A stretch of 64,000 bases of DNA from Labia minor (taxonomy: Eukaryota > Arthropoda > Insecta > Dermaptera > Spongiphoridae). Every line of letters starts with the position of its first letter. Position 1 is the stretch's first letter. The stretch spans positions 19,004,910 through 19,068,909 of the forward strand of contig OY720350.1 in assembly GCA_963082975.1 (NCBI GenBank), in the 5' to 3' direction. Shown in pieces: positions 47,551 through 58,379 of the stretch. Under the pieces are notes generated by a model. The model saw only the letters and a program-made list of their open reading frames with translations. It did no database searches and was not told the DNA's origin. Both the position numbers and the translations under genes were made by a program.

Positions 47551-48105
47551 ACTTTAAGAGATAGTATTGCGATCACAAAAAATTTCAATGTTTTTATACG
47601 TTTTGATGGTTCCTGAATCATTTTCACTAAGGTTGAGAAAAATGTGTGTGTGTGACAAGATTACGCGAAAACGGTTTGAGCTAGAATCATGAAATTTTGT
47701 ACATTTACATTAATCAAAATTTGTTGTTTTCTATCAACTTTTTAGAAATGTAGCTCAACCGGAAGAGGGTCATTACTTACAACGTTTTGATTTTTATTCC
47801 TCTAAAGTGACCGTAAAAATAAAGATATATATTTGATAATTTTTCACATGATTAAAAATTGTATAAAACTGCTTTATATAGAATTTCAGCTTGATTGATT
47901 CGCTGAAATTACCAGAATTAATTTTTTAACACTCCAAATCTCACGCGCCAACACGTGACGTGGTGCCATCAACAAAAAGCCAAACATGGCGCTGGTTTAA
48001 TAAATAATATTTATTAATTTTAATTTATATTTAATTTAAATATAATATATTATGTTATTTAATCCAATTCTCAAATTGCGAGATAGTCGAGTGGAGTTAT
48101 ACTTA
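47551..48105 (+). mobile_element. HINE-like repeat family A, copy 6
   Basis: Starts at the degraded ACTTTAAGAGATAGTATTGC and contains a short (TG)n, the AAATTTTGTA block and ACACGTGACGTGGTGCC. It ends at GCGAGATAGTCGAGTGGAG, where the 3' hairpin is truncated. It lies in the 10-kb INO80 intron. Confidence 0.85.
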
Positions 48106-48887
48106 TAATTTAAAATTTAAATACCCTTTTAATAGGAACTTTTCATTACTAAAAAACTGATTTAAGTGGATGTAAGATGGTGAAAATAAATCCTTTCTTT
48201 AAAAAAAATGTTTCTTTCTGTTGCTTTTTAAAATAAAAAAAATTTTCTTAGTTAACTGAAATCGGTTTGTAAAATAATAATAAAAAATCCATTGTTTAAT
48301 TAAAATAAAATGTATAACTTGTATAAAAAGTAAATTCCCTTAATTGTTTGATTTTGCACCCTATTGAGTACCTAATCAGGAAAATCACTTGAAAAAAAAA
48401 AAAGCGAGACTTCCCATTCTCAATTATCATCCATTGTATTGCCAATAATTCTCGGCAAACGTTTCGATCAACTTAATTGCCTGTCAAATGACTCATCAAC
48501 TACTCAAGCAATCATACGGAAGTGGTTTTTAGCGGTTGGTGATTGCACACCCGGCCGCCGGCATCCACCACCTACCTCTTCCACCCTTAATCAGTTGTGA
48601 AAGATTTATCAGAAGCATACACGGACAAGCGGCATATGATTTCCGGCACCCACCCACACGTGCATTTGGGTGATGGCTTCACTAATGCACCATGTCGTTT
48701 CGTTTCATAAGGGATGGGCAGGAAGAATATTTTTTAAATAAATAAAAAATATTACCGTAAAAATTTCACTTATTCGGAAGTGGAGTGATTTTTTTTTTCA
48801 CCATTTTACACTTCCCCCAAAATAAGCATGTTTAAAAAAATCTGTTTCAAAACGTAATTGATTAATATTAACATAAATAAAAAAAAA
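48106..48887. other. INO80 intron with a GC-rich unique patch at 48470-48715
   Basis: The patch includes CACACCCGGCCGCCGGCATC and CCACCCACACGTGCATTTGG, far above local GC content, and matches no repeat in the window. No splice-flanked open exon was seen in it. It is a candidate conserved non-coding element (inference). Confidence 0.4.
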
Positions 48888-48965
48888 CCTCTGACTTTTA
48901 TACGTCCTATGCAAGGAAAACGCCTATCAAGTCGGTTATATATCAACGGGGTCTTCTTTAAAGGT
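48888..48965 (-). repeat. SINE family S2, 3' fragment
   Basis: ACCTCTGACTTTTATACGTC and CGCCTATCAAGTCGGTTATA match the 3' part of the S2 copy at 37484-37766. The tRNA-like head is missing. Confidence 0.8.
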
Positions 48966-50388
48966 AGATCTTCATAAATGATAATTCAATAAATTGGGTG
49001 CATAAATCCTTTTAATAAAATATTACATAAATGTAGCAAATTCATAAAACATAAAATGCTTGCTTAACATAAACATGAGTAAACCAATAGTATAAGTCAT
49101 CATGACATAATCAAGGCTTGGTCATAACTTGGTCAACTGATTGAATATCGATACATGTCCGTTTTTAAATAGTATCTAGGCATATTCACAATCTTGTCGC
49201 TCATTGGCTGGTTTTACAGCCAAGCATAGCTTTTACATTTTCTATTATACTAATTAATACATAAATATTATTACAATAGAGTTTATTTATTAACATATAT
49301 TATAATATTAGCTAACTTAATATATTAATCTTAATCTAAATATATGTTCTTCTAATTAATTATTTAACATAAATGCGTTCTCGTCTGTGATTGGTTCAAC
49401 TGGATTCACTTGTTCTGAGCAAGGTTATAAAAACCTCCGCAAGGGACTTGTTCCGTTCTTTGCAAATTGAACTCAATGCTGCTTGGATGTGAGCGCCATC
49501 TTTTCAACACAATTGTTCTTTTCAGAACAAACCTTCATTTAATATCAACAAAAACATACATTTTTATTAAACTTTCCTACATTATATATACTATTCTTGG
49601 CAATTTAAAATAGATATAACGTTTTAAATAATTTTTTCTAATTTTTCACTATCTTTTATTTACAACCTCTCTTGCATAAACAGTTTTCAGATTACTTTAA
49701 CTAAGTTCCAAAAAGGGCTTTTTTTTCAAGTTTTGGCTAATCTGTGAATTGTCGGCATGTTCTTTAAAAAAAAAATACAATTTAATAATAATATATAATT
49801 TTTTGCATTCCCGAGGCCATGAACTCATTAAGTTTTAAAAATTATCTTAAAAATCCCCGATACTTGATCTTATCATTACAGTCCTTACTAAAGGGCTCTC
49901 TCTTACAGCGCGTTGCTTGTCCTGATAAGAGCTTAAGTGGTGGTGTCTGAACACTCGCTATTTCTCCATTTGGTTCTGACTTCCTTGTTTATTTAATCTA
50001 TTTTTTAAAGACTCGGTTTATAATTCAAATATACTTCTAAAAAAAAATAAATACTTTTTTAATTTATTTATTTTAATAAATTATAGTCGTATTTTTATAA
50101 TTATATATTAATTGTATGTAATTTATTTATTATATTTTAGATATTATATAGATTCCAAGAAAAATAGTAATTATTTTTACCCATATTTTATTTCGATGAT
50201 GGGTGATGATTTACTTATTCTATAGGGAATATTTTTTTTAACTATCTGCGCCTCTGTGTACCAGCTGGAGGTAGCAGGGGGTACACCCAAGGGGCCCGAC
50301 TTGTCATTTTGCGATGCATTTTTTGACAACACCCCCAGTAAAAAACGAATGACCCCATGAGGAGGGGCGACTCACATTCATTCATGTA

Positions 50389-50430
<42 letters not shown>

Positions 50431-50570
50431 ACGCGAAGCAGATGGCTGAATCGTTTCGCACATAAGGAGGGCCTGCCTCCAAGTAAAAATAGCCTAGTCG
50501 ACATTAAAATTAAAAAAGGCCTTTTTTTAAATTTTTTCTTTCTGGATATCTATCTATTTATTTATTTCCA
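48966..50570. other. INO80 intron, no gene
   Basis: AT-rich. A GC-richer block at 50245-50480 (GCAGGGGGTACACCCAAGGG) surrounds a (TA)n run at 50388-50427 and is probably an unrecognised repeat; the ORF at 50242-50463 lies in it without domain support. Confidence 0.45.
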
Positions 50571-50700
50571 TATTAGGTCGGAGGTGTGTTGTTAGGCCGT
50601 CAAGGGCAGACATCCGGGGGTTCGATCCGGATGTTCATGCTTATTGGATGTATCATTAGCAAGAGACGGTCACCCTAAACCACGTGTCATCTTTTATCCA
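50571..50700 (+). repeat. Possible tRNA-related SINE fragment
   Basis: GGGGGTTCGATCCGGATG near 50617-50634 contains a perfect B box (GGTTCGATCC). Upstream GGAGGTGTGTTGTTAGGCCG could be a degraded A-box region. Neither a cloverleaf nor a second copy in the window was found. Confidence 0.35.
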
Positions 50701-50885
50701 AAACAAAAAAAGATACAAGCTGGTCATTTTTTCTAAATTCTATTTTAAACTCTGATTTTTTTAAAATTTTCATTATTTAATTGATTTATGATAATTATGA
50801 TCAGAACCTAATCGAATAAAAGCAATCCGAAACGATTTATGGTAGAGAAATCAAAATCTGTCTCAGGATAACCGAAACCCTTTTT

Positions 50886-51207
50886 ACTATCTCGCCAGAG
50901 AAAATTTCGATGTCGAGATATAGAATTTTTTTTTTTAAACTAGATTGAATTGCTGAAAGTACAGGAATTAATATTTTAAATTTTGACTTAAAAATGAAGG
51001 TAAAGGTTTTATTTACGCTGAAAAAAAAATCCAAATAATTTTGATTTTATTTCATTGCCTTCTTATTTCAATAAGTGAAAATTATGTTAAAAATCTTAAA
51101 TTCTATGATCGGATAGAATAAAATTTTAATTAATTTTCAAATATAGAAAAAAAGCTTGATTATCCAATTCAAATTTGCGAGATAGTCGAGTTGAGACACT
51201 CCAGATT
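50886..51207 (+). mobile_element. HINE-like repeat family A, copy 7 (internally deleted)
   Basis: ACTATCTCGCCAGAGAAAAT, TTTCGATGTCGAGATATAGA, then a jump to ATTGAATTGCTGAAAGTAC. It includes a GACTTAAAAATGAAGGTAAA segment shared with copy 9, and ends GCGAGATAGTCG, then TTGAGACACTCCAG. The microsatellite and the CACGTG block are absent. Confidence 0.82.
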
Positions 51208-51290
51208 TTTTCAATAACAATATACTTATGAAACTCGGTTAAACAAAGCAATTGTATAATTAATCAATTATAATATGATTAATATATTTA

Positions 51291-51373
51291 CACGTTCCCG
51301 CCGGCATGTACCACCAGTGGCTTATGCCGCCACATAAAATAAATAGACAAATTAAGGAGCCGGCGGGAACGTG
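51291..51373. mobile_element. 83-bp piggyBac-like mini-MITE
   Basis: Ends CACGTTCCCGCCGGC and GCCGGCGGGAACGTG are perfect 15-bp inverted repeats. The flanks are TTTA on the left and TTAA on the right, consistent with the TTAA target of piggyBac with one substitution. It is non-coding and GC-rich. Confidence 0.72.
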
Positions 51374-51639
51374 TTAAAGATACGCCAATTTTCGGTCTTT
51401 GAGGGTTGTAACTATTCAGAATTAGCAGAATAAAGAATATTTTTCTAATTTTAATTTATTCATCTTACAATTATTTTAACTGATTTTTAAAATGGATAGT
51501 AAGATTTGGATATGTCTGATAAAAGATCACTTTGGATTCCCCATTACCTCCTTATATTTTATAATAAACAGTTTTTCACATAAATTAAATTTTTATTTTA
51601 TTTTTTTATAATTATAAATTGATCTTCTATTTGTTGTAG

Positions 51640-51873
51640 CATACCCGTTGCCTTTTGCATCGAATATGCTTGTGACGGGACGTCCCAGACCAGGAGGACG
51701 TGGTGCGAAACGGGGAAGGCCAAGAGGATCACGCAGAGGAGGTCCTATTAATCCAATCGCGAGAGGAACGCCTCCCGCAGGGCCTAGTACATCCACACCC
51801 GTCCGTCAAGGGACAACCACCAATACAGCACTTACTCATACACTTGCAGCATCCACTGCAGTAATGGCAATGC
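51640..51873 (+). CDS. INO80: INO80 exon: AT-hook-like Arg/Gly tail
   Basis: This 234-nt exon completes an Ala codon and encodes 77 further residues from YPLPFASNMLVTGRPRPG, through GRGAKRGRPRGSRRGG to TNTALTHTLAASTAVMAM, leaving one base for the next exon. KRGRPRGS is an AT-hook core (RGRP), known to bind AT-rich minor grooves; animal INO80 C-terminal tails carry a similar GRP-rich patch. The Ala-rich end also fits. The acceptor is TTTGTTGTAG and the donor GTAAGT, phase 1 in and out. It is noticeably GC-richer than its surroundings. Confidence 0.93.
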
Positions 51874-53108
51874 GTAAGTCTTTTTCCTTATTCCATTCTG
51901 AATGACCAACAAAAATACACTATTTTTGTTTAAAATTATAGATCCTATATCAATTAATTACATCTTCATGTTTTTTTTTTCTTTTTTAATTTATTATTAT
52001 TTAACAAATTAGAAAAAAAAAAACAACAAACTAATCATACCTTTTCAAATAACTATTTATTATATACTTCAACCGTGAATGTAGAATTCTTTTTTAAAGA
52101 TAATAAGAGAATAATGGGCAGTTGATTATGTTATAAATATTTTCTTTGTGAATTACATTATAACTTAATCTATTTTGATAGTTTAGTAATATATTGTTTT
52201 AACTATTTGATGATTATCTTCTTAGCTCGGTTAATTTTGTACTAATATTAACCCCAATTTTAATTATTTTTTCCCCTAAAATTAAATAAATTTAAAGCAA
52301 TAAAGAAATTAAAATTTAAATCTCAGATTATTTATTATTTATAAATTCAATTTATCTGAAATTTTATTTTTTTTTTTTAAATTACTATGATACTATTGAT
52401 TAGAAAAATTACATTTAAAATTATTATGATTATTAGAGAAGATATTTGCAGAATTATAATAATTATTTTTGTTTATGTAGAGAAAAATATAAATAAACTA
52501 AATTTATATCAATTAAAAATTTTAATAATTTAAAGAAATGTAAAAAAAAAAAATTAATTAAATTATTTAAATGCTTTTTGATTCAGCGTTTCTAAATCTT
52601 TTTTCGCCCGCGGACCAGTAGATTTGTTTAAAAAAAAATACGGTCCAGTGATATTTTCTTACCAACAAATTTTTACTAAATTTATAAAGAACTACTACGT
52701 AAGTTAGTTGTAATATTTGTATTAGCATTTGCCCACACTAATATTTAAATGTAAAGATATTTAATTATACATACATATAATAAAAAGTAATTTTTTTCGT
52801 GGTTAGGGAAAATTTCAGCGGACCACTAATGGACCAAAAAAGTTAAAAGAAATGACTTAAATGAAAAAATAAATATTCAATAATAGATTTTAGTGTTAAT
52901 ACTATGATAAGATAGTTTTTTAAAATAATAATAATATTAATAAATAATTTTTCAATTAAATAATTAGTTGAAGGCTCACATTGATTGATTTAATTGTTTA
53001 TTACACGTTTGTGTTTGTTACACTACTCTTCTTCCCAACAAAATATGATAAATCAATTATTGAATTAAAAATTATTTTAATTACACATATATTCTTTTTA
53101 TTAAAATT
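51874..53108. other. INO80 intron, no gene
   Basis: AT-rich apart from the hAT-like element at 52584-52850. Confidence 0.55.
52584..52850. mobile_element. hAT-like MITE (CAGCGTTTCTAAATC end), decayed
   Basis: Left CAGCGTTTCTAAATCTTTTT followed by CGCGGACCAGTAG; right GCGGACCACTAATGGACC followed by AAAAAAGTTAAAAGAAATG. The paired GCGGACCA motifs and the CAGCG start are typical of a common hAT MITE type. The right terminus and duplication are unclear. Confidence 0.6.
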
Positions 53109-53838
53109 AAAGATAACGATTAAAAATTAATCGAGGCAGGAAAAGAAGTGGGGCTAGAAATTAATAGTACTAAGACAAAATATTTAGAAACAGAGAGGAA
53201 TAATATTAACACACAAAGTCTTAACATACAAAATGTAGAATTCGAAAATGTAGAAAAATTTTATTACTTAGGTTCTGTAATCGCAAAGGATAATAATATT
53301 CGAGAAGAGTTTAAAGCGAGGTTGCAATCTGGAAACGCCTGTTATCATGCAGTAAAGGGGCTTTACGCGTCAAAATTATTATCAAAGGGGATAAAAATTA
53401 AAATATATAAAACAATTATTTTGCCGGTTGTATTGTATAGGTGTGAGACATGGTCTATGACTTTAGGCGACGAGAGTAGATTTAGAGTATTTGAGAATAA
53501 GATTCTTCGCAGCATTTATGGACCAAAGAAAGATGAGGTCACTTGGGAATGGCATGACCTCTATGCATCTCCAAATATAGTTAGAAGCCTGCAATGGGTA
53601 GGGCACGTGGCTAGAATGGGAGAGGAAAGAATGGCGGAAAAATATACCGAGTAGGAAACGTTCGCTTGGAAGACCAAGGACGCGGTGGGTGGATAATATA
53701 GGAAGGGACGTAAGAGAGATGGGAGAGGGTAGGGATTGGAGGGTTGTGGCGCAGAATAGGAATACTTGGAGAAGTGTGGTTGCTACGGCCAAGAACTTTC
53801 GAGTTCCCTAGAGCCACAGAGATAGATAGATAGATATT
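53109..53838 (+). mobile_element. Non-LTR retrotransposon 3' fragment, copy L5 (best preserved)
   Basis: The open frame 53148-53654 (168 codons) covers the post-RT region: KFYYLGSVIAKDNNIREEFK, KIKIYKTIILPVVLYRCETW and QWVGHVARMGEERM. These are the YLGS, VLYG.ETW and GHVARM blocks common to a broad group of animal non-LTR elements; the clade cannot be resolved here. The frame breaks before the end and the 3' terminus is GAGCCACAGAGATAGATAGA. It is 5' truncated. The minus-strand ORFs are shadows. Confidence 0.9.
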
Positions 53839-56024
53839 TTTTTTATTAATAATCTATAACACATAAGATTTAAAAAAATATATTAAATTCATATGAAAAA
53901 AAAATATAAAAATATTTTCTTTATTTAATTAAATTTTACTGAAAATGAAAACCAAAATTATATCTATATACTTATACTTTTTGTTCTTTTTCCCTTTAAT
54001 TCTGTTTATTTATTCAATCTGAATTGTCATACTTTATTTGACAATTTCCATATTTCATTAATTATTTTTACTTATTAGTATACTATATATATTTAGCATC
54101 AAAATGCTAATTTATTATTATTTTAATCCTTTTAAATTCTATAAGCGTTAAAATTTTTCTAATAAATTCTATTTAAAAAATAAATTAAATTAGTATAAAT
54201 GGGAATATATTTATGAGTTATCAGTAACTACATTTAAACGAAAACAAAGTCAGAAGAAAGGTGAAATTATACTTGGAAATATCCTAGAAAAGCATTTATA
54301 AAGAATATTCCCAGATGAATTTTGTTCTCTTCTATTGTTCCTCATATTTATTAATATTATATACACTCTTGACATATTATATACTATTCTTATTTTTATG
54401 CTACTTGGAAGACGGTAATGGCAAGATGTGTCAGTCATTCGTTGCTAATCCGTTCAGTTTTCTCTTAATGCTTGTCTTGGGAGAGTATTTTTCTCTTCGC
54501 TAAATGAATAAGCAGGAAGCGTAAATCAGCAACGAATGGCAGGATCTCGTTTTAAGTCGACATTTTCTTTTGTAACTTTAATATTAATTTGAAGAGAACT
54601 ATTATTTTCACTCGACATCAAGCAATTATGAAAAAGAAATGAAGAAACTTATCGTTCTTTTTTAATTCTTTTTTTTTTTTTTTTTTATCAATAGCTCATT
54701 TTTTGACAGTTCATTCTTTCAGGTGGTCTTTACTTTATAATTTTTAGTTACTCTATTTTTTCTGTACATTTTAGTTTGAATAATATTGTAGATATATAAC
54801 TATTTGATTAACGAAAAAAATTCCATAAGATTCAAAATTATTTCAATCTTAAACCAAAAATTATAATAAAAGAGTGCAAAATTTTCAAAATTTTAATCAA
54901 AAGACACTCGATCAGAACTCAACTCCTATTATATACTAATACTAATACTAATACTTACATCGCTTATTTGAAAGATTAAACTGACAGCTCTCATTGAAAT
55001 ATTGTATCTATTTGTAAATTTATGTTGTATATTTTTTTTTAACAATTTTCAATTTCTAAAATAAATTGAAAAAAATTAATAAAATCAATAAGTTATTAAA
55101 AAAAACTAGGTTTTAAGTTTCAATATAAATTTTATTAAACTTTATGATCATTTCTACAGTTACGTCATATTCAGAAGCTTGTGTTAGGTTATTTAAATAG
55201 TTTGTTCAGTTTCTTTTATAAATTGAAAATTGTTAAAAAAAACTTTTCTCTGGTTTAAATTTACAAAAACATTCATTTCTATTAACTCTTGTTTTTTTTT
55301 TAACAGAAAAAAAACTAAAACATATTTTACTAAATATTTAAAAATTTGTTAATTATAATAAATAAACTAAACGCTTATGTAAATGGTAAAACCAAAATTT
55401 ATATTTCTTATCGCCCCTTTAAGAATTCCCTTTATTTGAGTCTTTGGTAAATCCATTTAATTCTCGTTTAAATATGCTCCAAAGACCGGTTTTCTATTTT
55501 TCACTGCCAATCCAACTGGCTTTTATTTGTCCCGACTCTATTTGACCTGTTCTTTATTTATAATGCCATTATATCAATTTGTATGCAATTGACATAGATT
55601 CATGTACAAATTTATAAAAATATCTATAAATTTTATATCTATTTTATTTAACATTTTCTATTTCAATTCGTATACTAAAATTAAGAATTTTATTTATTTA
55701 TTTATTTATTAAATTAATCTACTAAATAAATTATATACATGTGTTATTTAGTTTAAGAGACCTTAATTGGAGTTTTATTTAATACGATTCACGATTGGAT
55801 AGAAAAAAAAAATATTTCATAGAAAGTCAAGAATACCTTCAGGTTATAGTAAAAAATTTGAGAGAATAAAAAAAAACCTTCTTTAATTTCATTGATTTTG
55901 ATTAATAAACTTAATTTAATTGAATATATCTTTTCTAAATCTTAATTTTTTTTTTATTTTAAAAAACTTGACTTTTTTATGTTCATATATTTTACTATTA
56001 ATTATTTTCAATTTTTTTTTTTAG
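53839..56024. other. INO80 intron, no gene
   Basis: AT-rich with homopolymer runs and an (ACTAAT)n patch near 54937-54955. Small ORFs have no domain support. Confidence 0.55.
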
Positions 56025-56050
56025 CAAAACAGTCAGTTCAGCTAGGATGA
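56025..56050 (+). CDS. INO80: Alternative INO80 terminal exon (candidate)
   Basis: A T-rich acceptor ending TTTAG at 56024 would join in phase 1 to give PKQSVQLG and a TGA stop at 56048-56050. The following 200 bp (GC-rich, GTGGTTGGGTGGAGGTGGG) would be 3' untranslated. It is a competing or alternatively used last exon; the 56271 exon is preferred because of its better branch-point and polypyrimidine signal. Confidence 0.3.
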
Positions 56051-56270
56051 TGGAAATGGTTATATGAGATTGTGAAATCATTAGTTTATCCATCTTTCAA
56101 GGGATGTAAAATGTATCCAAGGATAGGTGGTGGTTGGGTGGAGGTGGGTTGTCATCAGGTTGCTGGGGGGAGAGACACGCGTGCCCCACGTCACACCGTT
56201 GCGTGAGGGTGTAGCCTCTTTTTTACTTATTATTATTCGTTTTTTTTTTAACACCCTGACTTTTTTGCAG

Positions 56271-56317
56271 CTGCACCGGATACTCGAGGTGCATCACCTT
56301 TTTCGCCCACACGATAA
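56271..56317 (+). CDS. INO80: INO80 terminal exon (preferred)
   Basis: After a branch-point-like CTGAC and the acceptor TTTTTTGCAG, the exon joins the 51873 donor in phase 1. It reads PAPDTRGASPFSPTR with TAA at 56315-56317. Pro/Ser-rich ends are plausible for INO80 tails, but the segment is too short for firm homology. A polyadenylation signal follows about 220 nt downstream. Confidence 0.55.
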
Positions 56318-56850
56318 CCATGAAGCCGGAGGCTGATTGGAACCATTTTTTTCTTTCTTTGAAACTAAAATAAAAAACAGATTTCGTTTTTTAAAAATAA
56401 TATTTGACACAGCATACAGATGTGTTTTGAAACTTTTATCATATTCAGAGGAAAACCGTAAATTTCCTTTCAAAAAAAAAAAAAACAAAAAAAAAATTAT
56501 ATTTTTTAAATATAGCATTTTTAAATTTATCTTTTTATAATAAAGAAAAATAAAACAATTTTTTTATTAAATATATTATTTTCAAAAATTAATTTATTTT
56601 GTGTTTAATTATACCTAATTTCCTTAATATTATTTATATTGTTTTTTTTTATTTCCTAAATAAAATAGATAAAAAGAATATCTTTTATTTAAAATGTAGA
56701 ATACATTTACTATTTAAAAAAAAGTAAATATAAATATACTGAATTCATATTTTCCGAAAGGAACCACAATAAAAAGTATATTAAATCTGATTGATGAATC
56801 GCAATCAAATATGTTATAATCAACCAATAAAATTCTACAATTTGAACATA
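56318..56850. other. Probable INO80 3' UTR and downstream DNA
   Basis: AT-rich, no further open exon. The overlapping ORFs on both strands (56294-56540) are A/T-run artefacts. Confidence 0.5.
56539..56544 (+). terminator. INO80: Candidate polyadenylation signal AATAAA
   Basis: AATAAA about 222 nt after the preferred INO80 stop. Such hexamers are frequent in AT-rich DNA, so position is the only support. Confidence 0.35.
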
Positions 56851-57490
56851 AGGTAAAGCATAGAGTCGTTGGCCCCCTTAAGCAGTTTTTAATGCATATC
56901 TGGGCAAATTGCCGAACAATCTGTGTCAAATTAGGTTTGCAGAACATAAATACTATGAGCATTTTGATGAATAAAAAAATCATTTTCTCATGACATTTTC
57001 AAAAAAAAATTCTAAAAAATACAATTATTGGCCCCCTGTTATAATTATTGGCCTAGGTATTCTATAGTGATTATACAACCATAAACCTTAAAATTACATC
57101 TTCTTCTTAAAGTGCCGTCTCCCTTTCGGAGTTTGGCTATCATCATGACAAGGATAGCCTTAGAAGCTGCCCAGCCATGATATTTTTTTTTTGGGAATGT
57201 TAATGCGGTGGTTGCCTCCCGCATGTATAGAACCAGGAACTGACAATTCCTGGAGCCGGAGGCAGCTGATGTTAAATTGAATTTTATTAGACAAATTTGT
57301 TCTTAGTTGGAATCGAACGCTGACTTCTTGTGTAGAAAATTGCTACGTTACACTCTCGGCTAGCTGCCTCCTATATTTTACATAACCATAGTTAATAGCG
57401 CAATTTTTAAAATAAAAATCTCTTATTATTTCTGTTTTAGTGATAGGGGGCCAATGACTGCCTCGGGGCCAACGACTGTATACTTTACCC
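56851..57490. mobile_element. TA-target MITE family P, copy 2, carrying a SINE
   Basis: Same element as 4038-4403: AGGTAAAGCATAGAGTCG to CGACTGTATACTTTACCC with TA flanks (56849-56850 and 57491-57492). The SINE at 57099-57374 is inserted in it; copy 1 lacks this, so the SINE arrived later. The ORF at 56714-56983 crosses its left end. Confidence 0.9.
57099..57374 (-). repeat. tRNA-derived SINE family S1, copy 1
   Basis: The minus-strand head GGAGGCAGCTAGCCGAGAGT contains an A-box-like TAGCCGAGAGT. CGTTCGATTCC (57320-57310) matches the B box with one mismatch. The body includes GCATTAACATTCCC and AAACTCCGAAAGGGAG; the 3' end is an AAGAAGAAGA tail. The flanks AAATTACAT and ATTTTACAT are an imperfect target duplication. 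Confidence 0.8.
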
Positions 57491-57984
57491 TACTTATGAT
57501 ATAATTATGTCTCACAATATTTTACAATTTATTTATATATATATAAAATATAATTAATTATAACAGATTATATTTGATTAATTCATTAATCCATATACTA
57601 ATTACACTACAATGTTGAGTAGTCGTCAGCAACCAGTTGTCACATAATTTATTGGTTGCTTACTATCCCATATCGGATTGACTGCCCTTATTTTCCATAA
57701 TTATTCATTGCCTTCATTAATTTCTTTTGTAAATTACCTTCGAAATGTTTGTTGATTTACATTACCATAAATCGGTATAAAATGTCAGTTTAAAAATGAA
57801 TGTGAATTTTAATTCTTTAAAATAAAAAAAAACGAATGTTTTTTATTTTTACTTTCCCGCATACTTCGTATAAGGGAAGTATTGGAATCGTCAAAAATTT
57901 CGACTTCGAGATTTCGATAGATCTTGACGTTTTAGACCTCCCTGAGTCGGAAAATACCATTTTTGGAATTATGTCTGTGTGTGT

Positions 57985-58080
57985 GTATGTATGTATGTAT
58001 GTATGTATGTATGTATGTATGTATGTATGTATGTATGTATGTATGTATGTATGTATGTATGTATGTATGTATGTATGTAT
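57985..58080. repeat. (TATG)n microsatellite inside HINE-B
   Basis: About 24 tandem TATG/GTAT units, against about 13 at the same element position in copy 1 (9677-9728). It is part of the element architecture and variable in length. Confidence 0.95.
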
Positions 58081-58379
58081 GTCTGTAAGCAAATTTACTC
58101 AAAAACTAATCAAGCTAGGACTTCGAAATTTGGTACACCGATATTATTCACAGTTTGTAGATTTCTATCAAAATTTCGTCAAAATCGGTTAACCGGAAGT
58201 GGTACTTTACCTACACTGGTTGCGTTTACCTTTCAAGTAAAGTACCAGTTTGCTTCGAGATATTTGCTTCCTATTTTGTATATAGATTTAAAAATATGAA
58301 AAAAATTGAGATACCAAATTTCATTATGATCTGACTACCGGAAGTGACATTTTACCTATACAAGTAGCGTTTCTTTTTT

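Noticed and set aside
51593-51796. Minus-strand ORF rich in Gly/Pro
   Set aside because: Antisense shadow of the Arg/Gly-rich INO80 exon.
56127-56336. 69-codon ORF near the INO80 end
   Set aside because: It overlaps the candidate terminal exon in another frame and spans the splice acceptor.
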